The translations under genes were made by a program, and so were the position numbers. Below the pieces are notes generated by a model that saw only the letters and a program-made list of their open reading frames with translations, did no database searches and had not been told where the DNA came from. From the NCBI RefSeq assembly GCF_011300875.1, contig NZ_CP049862.1:1736001-1800000 (forward strand): 64,000 nt of DNA, written 5' to 3'. Shown here piece after piece: positions 34,899-44,793 of this stretch. The stretch comes from Sanguibacter sp. HDW7 (GTDB lineage: Bacteria > Actinomycetota > Actinomycetes > Actinomycetales > Cellulomonadaceae). Every line of letters starts with the position of its first letter. The stretch's first letter is position 1.

Positions 34899-35884
34899 GA
34901 CGCACCTCCTGCAGGGCCGGGATCGTCCGCCGCGCGCTGCGCGGCGCGCTCGAGGGTACGCGCGTATCGCTCGGGGTCGAGATCCTCGACGAACACGTGC
35001 TGAAGCATGTGCCAGTCCTCCGGCTTCTCCGAGATCGCACCCGCGAGGGTGTCGACCCAGCCCTGCGTCGCGGCCGCGACGCGTTCCTTGCGCGGCAGCG
35101 CCGCGTCCGTCGTCACCTCGGCGTGGAACCGGATGACGATGCCCCACGGCGAGCCGGCCAGGCGTCGGCGCTCTCCCGTGAGCCTCTCGTAGGTGATGGA
35201 GATCGGCACGAGCGGGGCGCCCGTCGCGACGCTCAGCGCCGCAGGCCCGGCCGCGACTCGCGCGCGCCGACCAAACATGTCGACCTCGATCCCCGAGGCC
35301 GCGAGATCCCGGTCGGCGAGCAGCGGCACGAGCCGTGGCGGCGTCGCACGCGCGGACCTCAGGAGCGCCTGGAAGACGCCGTCGTCGCCGAGCGCGAGGA
35401 TCTCCATGCCGAGGTCCTCGCGGAACGCGAGGAACTCCTCGAAGAGGCTCGGCGGCTCGAGGCGCTCGGCGACCGTCGTCACGGGCATGATGTGGCTGCC
35501 CGCCCAGGCTCCGGCGAGGTCCCAGTTGCCGAGGTGGCCGAGCGCGCCGACGACGCTACGACCCGCGTCGCGCGGCCCTTCGACGTTCTCGAGGCCGACG
35601 GCTCGGACCCGGGCGTCGATCTGCTCGGGCGTCATCGCACGCAGCGTGAACGCCTCGCTGTAGTACCTCAGGTACGAACGCATGCCCGCGCGGGAGAGTC
35701 GTCGCAGCGCCCGCCGGCCCTGGCCCGGGCGGACGCGCGCGTACGTCGCCTCGAGGCGGCGCACCCCGGCGGGTCGCACGAGCCACGTGACGTCGGCCGC
35801 CGCGGCGAAGAGCCCGCGCACGACGGGCCGCGGCAGCCGCGGCAGGACGTCCCACGCGATCTGGAAGAACCGACCAGCGTCCAT
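34895..35884 (-). CDS. Phosphatidylinositol mannoside acyltransferase
   Basis: A 329-residue member of the lauroyl/PatA acyltransferase family that acylates PIM lipids. The acyltransferase motif HLGNWD (H-x4-D) is at about residues 105-110, followed by LADRDLAASGIEVDMFG and GAPLVPISITYE. ATG 35884 is preferred over GTG 35890: the GGAGG ribosome-binding site is 7 nt before the ATG and only 1 nt before the GTG. The stop overlaps pimA by 4 bases and the start is just after pgsA, so the three form one unit for making PIM. Confidence 0.92.
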   Translation of the reverse strand: MDAGRFFQIAWDVLPRLPRPVVRGLFAAAADVTWLVRPAGVRRLEATYARVRPGQGRRALRRLSRAGMRSYLRYYSEAFTLRAMTPEQIDARVRAVGLENVEGPRDAGRSVVGALGHLGNWDLAGAWAGSHIMPVTTVAERLEPPSLFEEFLAFREDLGMEILALGDDGVFQALLRSARATPPRLVPLLADRDLAASGIEVDMFGRRARVAAGPAALSVATGAPLVPISITYERLTGERRRLAGSPWGIVIRFHAEVTTDAALPRKERVAAATQGWVDTLAGAISEKPEDWHMLQHVFVEDLDPERYARTLERAAQRAADDPGPAGGAS

Positions 35885-35886
35885 GC

Positions 35887-36531
35887 TCACGCCTCCGCCG
35901 TCGGGCCCGCTGGCGCGGGCGTCGCGGGCACGAGAGCCTGCGCCTGGCGGTGCACGGTCGCCATGCGCTGGACGACCGTGATCGCTGAGAGCACCGCGAG
36001 CACGCCGAGCGTCCATACGAGGACGCCGAGCGGCGCGCCGTAGCCGACGACGAGCGCCGCGACGAGCGCGATCGCGAGCCGGTCGGCACGCTCCGCGACG
36101 CCGACGGACGCCGTCATGCCGAGGCCCTCGGCGCGCGCCCTCGCGTACGGCACGACCCCGCCGAGCGCGAGGCACGCGAACGCGACGACGACCCCCGCCT
36201 CCGAGCCCTCGCGCAGGAGGAAGAGCAGGAGGCCGCCGAAGATCGCGGCATCCGCGATCCTGTCGAGCGTCGAGTCGAGGAACGCGCCCCACGGGCCCGA
36301 GCGGCCCGCCGTGCGCGCCATGATGCCGTCGAGCGCGTCCGCGAGGACGAGCGCGCCGAGGGTCCACGCACCGGCGACGAGGTGACCCGACGGAAAGAGC
36401 CACAGCGCGACGACGACGGTCCCGAGGGTGCCGCCCATCGTCACGGCGTCCGGCGTCACCCCGAGCCGCAGGAGCAGCTTGGCCACGGGCGTGAAGAGCC
36501 ACGTGGACAGCGAGCGCAGGTTGTCGAGCAC
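35887..36531 (-). CDS. pgsA: CDP-alcohol phosphatidyltransferase (phosphatidylinositol phosphate synthase type)
   Basis: A 214-residue membrane enzyme of the CDP-alcohol phosphatidyltransferase family. The catalytic motif D-G-x2-A-R-x8-G-x3-D-x3-D is complete (ALDGIMARTAGRSGPWGAFLDSTLDR, about residues 66-92). Five to six TM helices are predicted. Next to pimA and the PIM acyltransferase it most likely makes phosphatidylinositol phosphate, the PIM precursor, and not phosphatidylglycerol phosphate. GTG start with a GGAAGGA ribosome-binding site. Confidence 0.92.
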   Translation of the reverse strand: MLDNLRSLSTWLFTPVAKLLLRLGVTPDAVTMGGTLGTVVVALWLFPSGHLVAGAWTLGALVLADALDGIMARTAGRSGPWGAFLDSTLDRIADAAIFGGLLLFLLREGSEAGVVVAFACLALGGVVPYARARAEGLGMTASVGVAERADRLAIALVAALVVGYGAPLGVLVWTLGVLAVLSAITVVQRMATVHRQAQALVPATPAPAGPTAEA

Positions 36532-36585
36532 CGTCGTCCTTCCGTCAGCGGGCCGGAGCCCTGGGTGCCGGGGGTCCCGGCGTCC

Positions 36586-36603
36586 GGTCCGCGGGTGCGG
36601 ACC
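36586..36603 (-). terminator. Hairpin downstream of the HIT gene
   Basis: GGTCCGC (36586-36592) pairs with GCGGACC (36597-36603) around GGGT. A second GC palindrome (GCGCGCCC/GGGGCGCGC) lies at 36605-36621, just after the HIT stop. Confidence 0.45.
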
Positions 36604-36627
36604 TGCGCGCCCGGGGCGCGCGGTCGG

Positions 36628-37200
36628 TCAGTTCGAGCCGTCGGGCCACGCGGCCGCGAGACGTGCGCGCGTGTCCGCGAGCAGCTCCGGCAGCGCCTTG
36701 GTGCGCCCGACGACGGGCAGGAAGTTCATGTCACCGAGCCAGCGCGGCACGACGTGCTGGTGGAGGTGCGCCGCGATGCCCGCGCCCGCGACCTCCCCCT
36801 GGTTCATGCCGAGGTTGAACCCCGCGGGGCCCGAGACCTCGCGCAGGACGCGCATCGCGGTCTGCGTGAGCTCGGCGACCTCACGGGTCTCGGTCTCGGT
36901 GAGGTCGGTGTAGTCCGAGACGTGCCGGTACGGGCAGACGAGGAGGTGCCCGCCGTTGTACGGGTAGAGGTTCATGACGACGTACGCGACCTCGCCGCGG
37001 TGCACGACGAGCGCGTCCGCATCGTCGCGCCCGGGCGCCACGCAGAACGGGCACGACGCCTCGCCCGGGTCGGTCGGCTTGTTCTCGCCCTGGATGTACA
37101 CCATGCGGTGCGGGGTCCACAGCCGGCCGAAGCCGTCGGGCACGCCCGCGAGGCCCGGGGCCGGCTCAGCCCCGGGCTCGCGGACGTCGTCCGTCGTCAT
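36628..37200 (-). CDS. HIT family protein (Ap4A phosphorylase/hydrolase-like)
   Basis: A 190-residue histidine-triad protein. The triad motif HLHQHVVPRW (H-x-H-x-H) is at about 150-159, preceded by the conserved NLGMNQGEVAGAGIAAH and YPYNGGHLLVCPYRH. The N-terminal CPFC could be part of a metal site. HIT proteins of this subgroup, always next to thrS and pgsA in actinobacteria, resemble diadenosine tetraphosphate phosphorylases. The start ATG lies 2 nt after the thrS stop, so the two are coupled. Confidence 0.93.
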   Translation of the reverse strand: MTTDDVREPGAEPAPGLAGVPDGFGRLWTPHRMVYIQGENKPTDPGEASCPFCVAPGRDDADALVVHRGEVAYVVMNLYPYNGGHLLVCPYRHVSDYTDLTETETREVAELTQTAMRVLREVSGPAGFNLGMNQGEVAGAGIAAHLHQHVVPRWLGDMNFLPVVGRTKALPELLADTRARLAAAWPDGSN

Positions 37201-37202
37201 GC

Positions 37203-39209
37203 TCAGACCTGCACGCGGTCGCGGATCGCCGCGAGGATGCGCTCGACCGCGTCGGCGACGGGGATGCCGTTCTCCTGCGAACCGTCGCGGAAGCGGAACG
37301 AGACCGCGCCGTTCTCGACGTCCTCGCCGCCCGCGATGAGCGTGAGGGGGATCTTCTGCGTCGACGCCGTGCGGATCTTCTTGGGGAAGCGGTCCGAGGA
37401 GTCGTCGAGCTCGGCACGCACGCCCGCCGCGCGCAGCTGTGCGACGACGTCCGCGAGGTAGTCGTTGAACGGCTCCGCGACCGGGATCGCGACGACCTGC
37501 ACGGGCGCGAGCCACGCCGGGAACGCCCCCGCGTAGTGCTCGAGGAGCACGCCGAAGAATCGCTCGATCGACCCGAAGAGCGCACGGTGGATCATCACGG
37601 GACGCTGGCGCGTGCCGTCGGCCGCCGTGTACTCGAGCTCGAAACGCTCGGGCAGGTTGAAGTCGAGCTGGATCGTCGACATCTGCCACGTGCGACCGAT
37701 CGCGTCGCGCGCCTGCACCGAGATCTTCGGGCCGTAGAACGCGGCGCCGCCCGGGTCCGGGACGAGCTCGAGGCCCGACTCGGTCGCGACCTCCTCGAGC
37801 GTGCGCGTCGCTTCCTCCCACACGTCGTCGTCGCCGACGAACTTCTCGGGGTTCTTCGTCGAGAGCTCGAGGTAGAAGTCGTCGAGGCCGTAGTCGGCGA
37901 GCAGGTCGAGGACGAAACGCAGCGTCGTCGTGAGCTCGCCCTTCATCTGCTCCTTGGTGCAGTAGATGTGCGCGTCGTCCTGCGTGAGGCCACGCACGCG
38001 CGTGAGGCCGTGGATGACGCCCGACTTCTCGTAGCGGTACACCGTGCCGAACTCGAACAGCCGCAGCGGCAGCTCGCGGTAGGAGCGCCCGCGCGCGTCG
38101 AAGATGAGGTTGTGCATCGGGCAGTTCATGGGCTTGAGGTAGTAGTCCTGGCCCGGCTTCGTCACGACGCCCGCGTCGTCGACCTCCTCGTCGACGTGCA
38201 TCGCGGGGAACATGCCGTCGCGGTACCAGTCGAGGTGGCCCGAGATCTCGTAGAGGTGCCCCTTGGTGATGTGGGGCGTGTTGACGAACGAGTACCCGGC
38301 CTCGATATGACGGCGGCGCGAGTAGTCCTCCATCTCCGTGCGGATGACCCCACCCTTGGGGTGGAATACGGGCAGGCCCGAGCCGAGCGCGTCCGGGAAG
38401 GAGAAGAGGTCCATCTCGGCGCCGAGGCGGCGGTGGTCGCGACGCTCGGCCTCCGCGAGGCGGTCGAGGTAGGCGGTGAGCTCGTCCTTCGTCGGCCACG
38501 CCGTGCCGTAGAGGCGCTGCAGCTGCGGGTTCTTCTCGGAGCCGCGCCAGTACGCGGCGGCCGAGCGCATGATCTTGAAGCCGTTGCCGATGAGCTTGGT
38601 CGACGGCAGGTGCGGGCCGCGGCACAGGTCCTGCCACGCGACGTCACCGTTGCGGCGGACGTTCTGGTAGATCGACAGGCCGCCCTCGCCGACCTCGACG
38701 GACGCGCCCTCGGCGCTGCCGGCGGTCGACTTCAGGCCGATGAGCTCGATCTTGTAGGGCTCCGAGGCGCACTGCTCGAGCGCCTCGGCGTCGCTCACCT
38801 CGACGCGGCGGAAGGTCTGGCCCTCCTTGATGATCCGCATCATCGCCTTCTCGAGGGCCTTGAGGTCCTCGGGCGTGAACGGCGTCTCGACGTCGAAGTC
38901 GTAGTAGAAGCCGTCGGTGATGGGCGGTCCGATGCCGAGCTTCGCGTCGGGGTTTGCCTGCTGGACCGCCTGGGCCATGACGTGCGCGGCCGAGTGGCGC
39001 AGCACCGCGAGGCCGTCGGGTGAGCCGATCTCGACGCTCTCGACGACGGTGCCGGCCGCGAGGACGGTGGAGAGGTCCATGAGCTCGCCGTCAACACGCA
39101 GGACGACGACGTCGCGGCGGTCGGCGAAGAGCTCGGTGCCCGTCGTCCCCGTCGTCACCGTGGTCTCGACTCCGTCGACGGTGAGTGTGATCTGGGGTTC
39201 TGCGGACAC
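37203..39209 (-). CDS. thrS: Threonyl-tRNA synthetase
   Basis: ThrRS charges tRNA-Thr. The 668-residue protein has the N-terminal TGS domain ([12 protein letters not shown]), the editing domain with [12 protein letters not shown], the class II core with [15 protein letters not shown] (zinc Cys), [32 protein letters not shown], and motif 3 ([19 protein letters not shown]), then the anticodon-binding domain. GTG start. TAGCAT at 39293-39298 is a likely -10, giving a leader of about 77 nt in which GTGCGG-TACG-CCGCAC can pair. Confidence 0.97.
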   Translation of the reverse strand: MSAEPQITLTVDGVETTVTTGTTGTELFADRRDVVVLRVDGELMDLSTVLAAGTVVESVEIGSPDGLAVLRHSAAHVMAQAVQQANPDAKLGIGPPITDGFYYDFDVETPFTPEDLKALEKAMMRIIKEGQTFRRVEVSDAEALEQCASEPYKIELIGLKSTAGSAEGASVEVGEGGLSIYQNVRRNGDVAWQDLCRGPHLPSTKLIGNGFKIMRSAAAYWRGSEKNPQLQRLYGTAWPTKDELTAYLDRLAEAERRDHRRLGAEMDLFSFPDALGSGLPVFHPKGGVIRTEMEDYSRRRHIEAGYSFVNTPHITKGHLYEISGHLDWYRDGMFPAMHVDEEVDDAGVVTKPGQDYYLKPMNCPMHNLIFDARGRSYRELPLRLFEFGTVYRYEKSGVIHGLTRVRGLTQDDAHIYCTKEQMKGELTTTLRFVLDLLADYGLDDFYLELSTKNPEKFVGDDDVWEEATRTLEEVATESGLELVPDPGGAAFYGPKISVQARDAIGRTWQMSTIQLDFNLPERFELEYTAADGTRQRPVMIHRALFGSIERFFGVLLEHYAGAFPAWLAPVQVVAIPVAEPFNDYLADVVAQLRAAGVRAELDDSSDRFPKKIRTASTQKIPLTLIAGGEDVENGAVSFRFRDGSQENGIPVADAVERILAAIRDRVQV

Positions 39210-39295
39210 GTGGAGCTCCTTGGTGTCGCGGGCGGCCGTACCGGGGCCGTCCGTGGGTGGGTGGTGTTCCGTGCGGCGTACCGCACCCGACGATG

Positions 39296-40372
39296 CTACC
39301 GATCCGTGGCGGTCACGGGTGCACCGGTGGCCGGATCGTCGCCAAGGAGCGTGAGCGCGACGTCCTGCACCGCGCGCAGACGTCCGAGGTGCGACGAGAG
39401 CCCTTCGGCCGGGTACGCGCGCGGAACGACCTCGACCTGCATGAGGAGCGCGAAGTAGAGCCGGTAGAGGAGGAAGCGTCGCTGCACGTCGCTCAGCGGT
39501 CGGTCGAGCCCCGGCGCCTCGAGGGGGCCGAGGCCGGCGAGGCCGGCGAGGGCGCGTGCATGACGCGGCTCGGCCGCTCGGCCGTACGCGTCAAGCATCG
39601 TGGGCGACACGCCGCGCAGCCACGTCTGGTCGGCGCCGACGACGTCGAGCACCGGGTCGCCGACCACGGCCCGCTCGGTGTCGACCACGCCCGTGACGGC
39701 GAGAGTCGCGGGGTCGAGGAGGACGTTGCCCTCCCACAGGTCGGTGTGGACGAGGGCAGGCTCGACGACGTCGTCGAGCGCGTCGGCGTGGCTCGCGAGC
39801 GCAGCCCGGACCCGTTCCGTCCCGACGTCGACCTGCCAACGTGCGGCGTCCGCGAGGACCGCGTCGACCATCGCGCAGAAGGCGGCGCGCCACGTCGTTC
39901 CCTGCAGCGCAGGGAGGGCCGGGTAGCCGAACGGGAGCCTGCCCACGGCGTGGAACCGCGCCATGACCGTGCCGAGTCCCGCCTCGACACGAGCGCGCCC
40001 GTCATCGCCCGTCGTCACCTCGAGCCACGGAGCACCATCGAGGTGCGTGAAGAGCGCGACGCCGGCGCCGAGCACCGGGTGGTCGGCGACGTGCGCGAGC
40101 ACCTCCGGGACGAGCGTACCGGGGTCCGACCCGGCCAGCCGGTCGACCGCGACCTCGGTGGCGAGGACGTCGTGCTCGTACGTGAGGAGCCGGTCGACAC
40201 TCTCAGGGGCGACCTTGGCGACGAGCCGCATGCCCTCGGGGTGCGTGATGCGGTACGTGGAAGCGAACATCCCGCCGTGGAGCGGTTCGACGACGAGGGG
40301 CCCCGGAGGGAGGTGGTGCGCGGCGAGCGCGACGAGGGCGTCCCGGACGCCGCTGGGCACTGGATCGGTCAC
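39296..40372 (-). CDS. Aminoglycoside phosphotransferase-type kinase
   Basis: A 358-residue protein of the APH/choline-kinase fold. The Brenner-type catalytic motif [14 protein letters not shown] (catalytic Asp) is at about 229-242, followed by the metal-binding [16 protein letters not shown]. The N-lobe has the nucleotide lysine region [10 protein letters not shown]. Such proteins in actinobacteria act on many small molecules, so no drug-resistance role should be assumed. GTG start with CAGGAT 6 nt upstream; the open frame extends far upstream but overlaps hrpB. Confidence 0.8.
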   Translation of the reverse strand: MTDPVPSGVRDALVALAAHHLPPGPLVVEPLHGGMFASTYRITHPEGMRLVAKVAPESVDRLLTYEHDVLATEVAVDRLAGSDPGTLVPEVLAHVADHPVLGAGVALFTHLDGAPWLEVTTGDDGRARVEAGLGTVMARFHAVGRLPFGYPALPALQGTTWRAAFCAMVDAVLADAARWQVDVGTERVRAALASHADALDDVVEPALVHTDLWEGNVLLDPATLAVTGVVDTERAVVGDPVLDVVGADQTWLRGVSPTMLDAYGRAAEPRHARALAGLAGLGPLEAPGLDRPLSDVQRRFLLYRLYFALLMQVEVVPRAYPAEGLSSHLGRLRAVQDVALTLLGDDPATGAPVTATDR

Positions 40373-40407
40373 GGGACCATCCTGGCAGCGTGCCCGGTCC
40401 CCCGGTG

Positions 40408-42915
40408 TCAGTCCCGGCGCCGAACCCCGCGCGAGGCGGTCGCGGTGGTCGGGTCCTCCGGCCAGTCGTGCTTCGGATAGCGGCCGCGTAGCTCGGCGCG
40501 GACCTGCGGGTAGCCCTGCCGCCAGAACGAGGCGAGGTCGCTCGTCACGGCCGCAGGCCGACGCGCGGGCGAGAGCAGATGGAGCACGACCGGGACGCGA
40601 CCGCCGACGAGGCGCGGGGTCTCGTCCCAGCCGAAGACCTCCTGCACCTTGGCGGCGAGCACCGGCCGCTCCTGCGCATAGTCGACCGCGGCGCTGGTCC
40701 CGGCCGGGAGGTCGATCCGCTCGGGAACGAGCTCGTCGAGCCGCGCCGCGTCCGGCCACGGCAGAAGACGCCGGAGCGCGTTCGCGTCCCGACGCGCGAG
40801 GTCCGCCGGCGTCCTGAGCTCGCCGAGGTCGGGTCCGAGCCAGTCGTCGAGACGTGCGAGCAGCGCCACGTCGGAGACGTCGGGCCAGGGCGCCCCGAGG
40901 GTCCCGTGCAGCAGCGCGAGGCGGTCCCGGAGCCGCGCCGCGGCGGGCGAGAGCGACGGAAGGCCGTCACGACGCAGGCCCTCCCGCACCGCAGCCGCGA
41001 CGGTGGCCCGGTCGGGACGGGGCAGGCGTTCCTCGACGAGGGTGATCGCACCGAGCATCGTTCGACGGGTCGCGACGAGACGGCCGTCCCGGTGCTCGAG
41101 CGTCGTCTCCTCAAGGAGCAGCGAGCCTGCGGCGTCGAGCGCCGAGTCCTCGTCGAGCGGGGCGGCCGCGCGGACGAGCGCGTCGGACCGGCCCGGGCCG
41201 CGGTCGGCGTCGGCGATCGCTAGCCACGTCGCTCCCGCGAGCGGGGAGCCGTCGGGCAGGCGTGCACCCGTGCCGCCGGCCATGAGGAATCCTTGACCGC
41301 CGGGGCGCCGACGAGCGACGCGCTCGGGGTGCGCGAGCGCGACGACGAGGCCCGCGGCCGCGTCGTCGCCGAGCCTGTCCGCGGGTCCGCGGGCGTCGCC
41401 GAGGCGCTCGGCGAACCGGCGCGCCGCTCGGCGCCACTCCTCGCTGCCCGGACCGCCGCGGCGCAGCCGTCGCCACGCCGCGACGAGGTCGGCGCCGGTG
41501 GCCCGCACGTCGGCGTCGAGCAGCGCGACGACCTCGGCCGCGCGCTGAGGGCCGACGAGCTCGGCGCCGTCGAGCAGCGCGCGGGCGAGGCGCGGGTCCG
41601 TGCCGAGCGCGTCGATCCGGCGGCCGCGCGCGGTGACTCGGCCGTCGTCGTCGAGCGCACCGAGCGCTGCGAGCGTCACGTGCGCCGCGCCGAGCGCGGC
41701 CGCGGGCGGCGCGTCCAGGAGCGCGAGGTCACCGGAGGCGCTTCCCCAGCACGCGGCCGCGAGCACGAAGGCCGCGAGGTCCGCCGTGCGGATCTCGGGC
41801 TCTGCGAACGGCCGCAGCCGCGGGTGCTCGTTCTCGGCCCAGCACCGCCACACGGTGCCGGGTCCGAGCCGTCCGGCACGTCCGGCACGCTGCTCGGCAC
41901 CCGCGCGGCTCACCGAGACGGTGACGAGACCCGCGAGCCCACGGACGTGGTCCGTGCGGGGCTCGCGCGCGAGCCCCGCGTCGACGACCGTGCGTACGCC
42001 CGGGACGGTGAGCGAGGACTCCGCGACCGCGGTCGCGACGACGACGCGTCGCCGCGGGCCCTCGCGCAGCGCGAGGTCCTGCTCGGCGCCCGGCAGCCGC
42101 CCGTGGAGCCGCCGCACGTCGACCGGCCCACCGTCGGCCGCACGCGCGCCCTCGAGTGCGCGGGCGACCGTGTCGACCTCGCGCGCTCCCGGCAGCATGA
42201 CGAGCACGTCGCCCGGAGAGGTCGCCAGCGCGGTGCGCGCGGTCGCCGCGACGTGGTCGAGGAAGCCGCGCGTCGGGCCGCGCTCGTCGAGCCGCGCGAC
42301 GCGCGCGGGCGGCGGCGTCCAGCGCACCTCGACGGGGAAGGTCTCGGCCGCGACCTCGACGACGGGCGCGGGAGCGCCGTCGCCGAGCAGCCCCGCGACG
42401 GCGGCCGCGTCGAGCGTCGCGGACATCGCGACGACCCGGAGGTCCGGGCGCAGCGTGCGCCGCACCTCGACGAGCAGCGCGAGCAGCAGGTCCGCGTCGA
42501 GGTGGCGTTCGTGGACCTCGTCGAGCACGACGACGTCCACGCCCTCGAGCCCCGGGTCCGACTGGAGCCTGCGCAGCAGGAGGCCCGCCGTCGCGACCTC
42601 GATGCGCGTGCGAGCGCTGCGGCGCACGTCACCGCGCACCGCGTGCCCGACGATCCCTCCGACGTCCTCGCCGCACAGCTCTGCGAGGCGGCGCGCGGCG
42701 GCACGCGCCGCAACCCTGCGTGGCTGGGTGACGACGACGCGGCCTGCGACGTCAGCCGCCACGGCGGGCGGCACGAGCGTCGTCTTGCCCGTGCCGGGCG
42801 GTGCGGCGACGACGAGCACGCCCGCCTCGGCGAGCCGGGTCCGGACGTCGGCGAGGTGCGGCGCGACCGGAAGGTCGGGCGGCGCGGCGAGCAGGCGGGC
42901 GATCGGGTCGGTCAC
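40408..42915 (-). CDS. hrpB: ATP-dependent RNA helicase HrpB
   Basis: A DEAH/DExH-box helicase of 835 residues. Motif I is APPGTGKTT (about 38-46), motif Ia TQPRRVAARAAA, motif II DEVHER (about 135), motif III SATLDAAAV and motif VI QRAGRAGRLGPG (about 345). It has the HrpB-specific C-terminal region (WDETPRLVGGRVPVVLHLLSPARRPAAVTSDLASFW). Length matches the family. Its exact target RNA is unknown. GTG start with GAGGAT 6 nt upstream. It lies 35 nt upstream of the phosphotransferase gene; the two starts share an unusually similar context. Confidence 0.94.
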   Translation of the reverse strand: MTDPIARLLAAPPDLPVAPHLADVRTRLAEAGVLVVAAPPGTGKTTLVPPAVAADVAGRVVVTQPRRVAARAAARRLAELCGEDVGGIVGHAVRGDVRRSARTRIEVATAGLLLRRLQSDPGLEGVDVVVLDEVHERHLDADLLLALLVEVRRTLRPDLRVVAMSATLDAAAVAGLLGDGAPAPVVEVAAETFPVEVRWTPPPARVARLDERGPTRGFLDHVAATARTALATSPGDVLVMLPGAREVDTVARALEGARAADGGPVDVRRLHGRLPGAEQDLALREGPRRRVVVATAVAESSLTVPGVRTVVDAGLAREPRTDHVRGLAGLVTVSVSRAGAEQRAGRAGRLGPGTVWRCWAENEHPRLRPFAEPEIRTADLAAFVLAAACWGSASGDLALLDAPPAAALGAAHVTLAALGALDDDGRVTARGRRIDALGTDPRLARALLDGAELVGPQRAAEVVALLDADVRATGADLVAAWRRLRRGGPGSEEWRRAARRFAERLGDARGPADRLGDDAAAGLVVALAHPERVARRRPGGQGFLMAGGTGARLPDGSPLAGATWLAIADADRGPGRSDALVRAAAPLDEDSALDAAGSLLLEETTLEHRDGRLVATRRTMLGAITLVEERLPRPDRATVAAAVREGLRRDGLPSLSPAAARLRDRLALLHGTLGAPWPDVSDVALLARLDDWLGPDLGELRTPADLARRDANALRRLLPWPDAARLDELVPERIDLPAGTSAAVDYAQERPVLAAKVQEVFGWDETPRLVGGRVPVVLHLLSPARRPAAVTSDLASFWRQGYPQVRAELRGRYPKHDWPEDPTTATASRGVRRRD

Positions 42916-42968
42916 GGGTCCATCCTCCCCCGGGCGGCCCGTCCCTCGCGGTGCGCGAGCTCACGCCC

Positions 42969-42974
42969 TAGCCT
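42969..42974 (+). promoter_or_regulatory. Leaderless -10 element of the hydrolase gene (TAGCCT)
   Basis: TAGCCT, then CGGAGG (6 nt), then ATG 42981. The GGAGG abuts the start codon and is too close to act as a ribosome-binding site. Confidence 0.5.
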
Positions 42975-42980
42975 CGGAGG

Positions 42981-43730
42981 ATGATCGTCATCCTCGTGCA
43001 CGGCTTCTGGCTCCGCGGCTCGTCCTGGGGACCCGCCCTGCCGGCGCTGCGCGCCGCCGGCCACGACGTCCGCGTCGTCGAACGTCCCGATGCCGTCCCC
43101 GGGTCGCCGGCCGCGGCCCTCGCGATGGACGACGTGGTCGCGGACGCCGTCGCGGAGATCGACGCGGTCACCGGGCCCGTCGTGCTCGTCGGGCACTCGG
43201 GCGGCGGCAACGTCGTCGCCGGCGCCGCCGACGCCCGCCCGGACCGCGTCGCCCGGCTCGTCTACGTCGACACGATGCCGCCCGCCTCGGGTGCACGCGT
43301 CAACCCCGACCTCCCTGTCACGGACGGCGTCGTCCCGATCCCGAACTGGTCGTTCTTCCGGGAGGACGGCTGGGACCGCGACCTGCGCGACCTCACGCCA
43401 GTGCACCTCGACGCGCTGCGGACCGACGCGCAACGCGAGCCGGTCGAGGTCGCGCACGGCGAGCTCACGCTCCGCGACGACGCGGCGCGCCGCGCGCTGC
43501 CGACGACGATCATCGCGTCGACGTTCACGGGCGCCGAGCTCACCGGCTGGCTCGCCGACGGCATGCCGTGGCTCGCCGAGACGGGACTGCTCACCGACCT
43601 CGACGTCGTCGACCTGCCGACGGGCCACTGGCCCCAGATCACGCGCCCCGACGAGCTCGCCGCGATCCTCGTGCAGGTCGTCGGTGACGCGTCGCGTCCG
43701 GAGGGTGGCCCGATCGAGACCCGTCCGTGA
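42981..43730 (+). CDS. Alpha/beta hydrolase
   Basis: A 249-residue alpha/beta-hydrolase. The N-terminus has the oxyanion motif VILVHGFW, the nucleophile elbow is GHSGGG (Ser at about residue 76), and the C-terminal part ends with the catalytic His in LPTGHWPQITRPDELA, giving a complete triad layout. The substrate is unknown. It is divergent from hrpB, with 65 nt between. Confidence 0.88.
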   Translation: MIVILVHGFWLRGSSWGPALPALRAAGHDVRVVERPDAVPGSPAAALAMDDVVADAVAEIDAVTGPVVLVGHSGGGNVVAGAADARPDRVARLVYVDTMPPASGARVNPDLPVTDGVVPIPNWSFFREDGWDRDLRDLTPVHLDALRTDAQREPVEVAHGELTLRDDAARRALPTTIIASTFTGAELTGWLADGMPWLAETGLLTDLDVVDLPTGHWPQITRPDELAAILVQVVGDASRPEGGPIETRP

Positions 43731-43807
43731 CCTGCCCGCGTCCTGGGCCGGATACGGTCGGGCTCAGCTGACGCCGTGCTCCTGCGGGCGTCCGGAGGGG
43801 TGGTCAC

Positions 43808-44719
43808 GTGCGCGTTCTCGTCGTCGGAGCCGGAGCGACCGGTGGGGTGCTGGGGGCCCGGCTCGTCAGGGCCGGCGTCGACGTGACGTTCCTCGTGAGG
43901 CAACGGCGACGGCAGCACCTCGACGACGACGGCCTCGTCGTCGTCGACACCCACGGCGCGACAGCGCTGCCGGTGAGAGCCGTGACGGCCTCGGACCTCA
44001 CCGGGACGTTCGACGTCGTCGTGCTCGCGGTCAAGGAGCCGTCGCTCGACGACGCGCTCGAGGGCATCGAGGACGCCCTCGCCCCTGACGGCGTCGTCGT
44101 CCCGCTGCTCAACGGCACCGAGCATGTCGACCGCCTGCGCGCGCGCTTCGGCGCCCGGCTGCTCGGGGGTGTCATGCGCGTCGTCGCGACAGTCGACCGC
44201 GCTGGACGTGTCGTGCACCTCGAACCGGGCGTGAGCGTCCTGCTCGGCGAGCTCTCCGGCGGTGGGTCGGCCCGCGCGCAGCGCGTCGCGGAGCGTCTTA
44301 CGGTCGACGGGCTCCGCGTCACGGCGGTCGACGACATCGTCGACCGCATGTGGGCCAAGTGGGCTTTCATCGTCGCGGCCGGCGTGGTCACGTGCCTGCT
44401 GCGCAACAACGTCGGCAACATCGTCGCAGTCCCCGGTGGCTCTGACGCGGTGCTCGGTGCGATCAGCGAGGCCGAGGCCGTTGTCGCGGCGGCCGGGCAC
44501 CCGGTGCAGCCCGACGCGCACCACGCGGCCGTGCAGATGCTCACGGCCGAGGGCTCGACCTTCACGTCGTCCCTCTACCGCGACGTCGTCGCCGGACGCG
44601 CAGGCGAGACCGAGCACCTCCTCGGCGCCTTCCAGACCTGGGCGCGGGAGCTCGACGTCGCGACGCCGCGGCTCGACCTCGCGCTCGTCCAGCTCCGAGC
44701 GGCAGCCCTCGCGGCCTGA
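43808..44719 (+). CDS. Ketopantoate reductase family (2-dehydropantoate 2-reductase-like)
   Basis: A 303-residue NADPH-dependent reductase of the PanE/ApbA family. It has the N-terminal Rossmann motif VLVVGAGATGGVLGARL, the LNGTEHVDRL segment, the catalytic lysine in DRMWAKWAF (about residue 181) and the conserved Glu in GRAGETEHLLGAF. PanE makes pantoate for CoA; the family also has members acting on other 2-oxoacids, and nothing beside it belongs to pantothenate synthesis, so the symbol is withheld. GTG start after GGAGG. Confidence 0.85.
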   Translation: MRVLVVGAGATGGVLGARLVRAGVDVTFLVRQRRRQHLDDDGLVVVDTHGATALPVRAVTASDLTGTFDVVVLAVKEPSLDDALEGIEDALAPDGVVVPLLNGTEHVDRLRARFGARLLGGVMRVVATVDRAGRVVHLEPGVSVLLGELSGGGSARAQRVAERLTVDGLRVTAVDDIVDRMWAKWAFIVAAGVVTCLLRNNVGNIVAVPGGSDAVLGAISEAEAVVAAAGHPVQPDAHHAAVQMLTAEGSTFTSSLYRDVVAGRAGETEHLLGAFQTWARELDVATPRLDLALVQLRAAALAA

Positions 44720-44793
44720 CGTGTGACGGTTCTCGCACCCGGCAGGACCTGAGTCTTGCGCGGACGCCGCGCCGCAGGGAGAAGATGGGGGGC

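Noticed and set aside
39296-40372. Aminoglycoside resistance gene
   Set aside because: The APH fold is general; nothing in the context or sequence points to drug modification.
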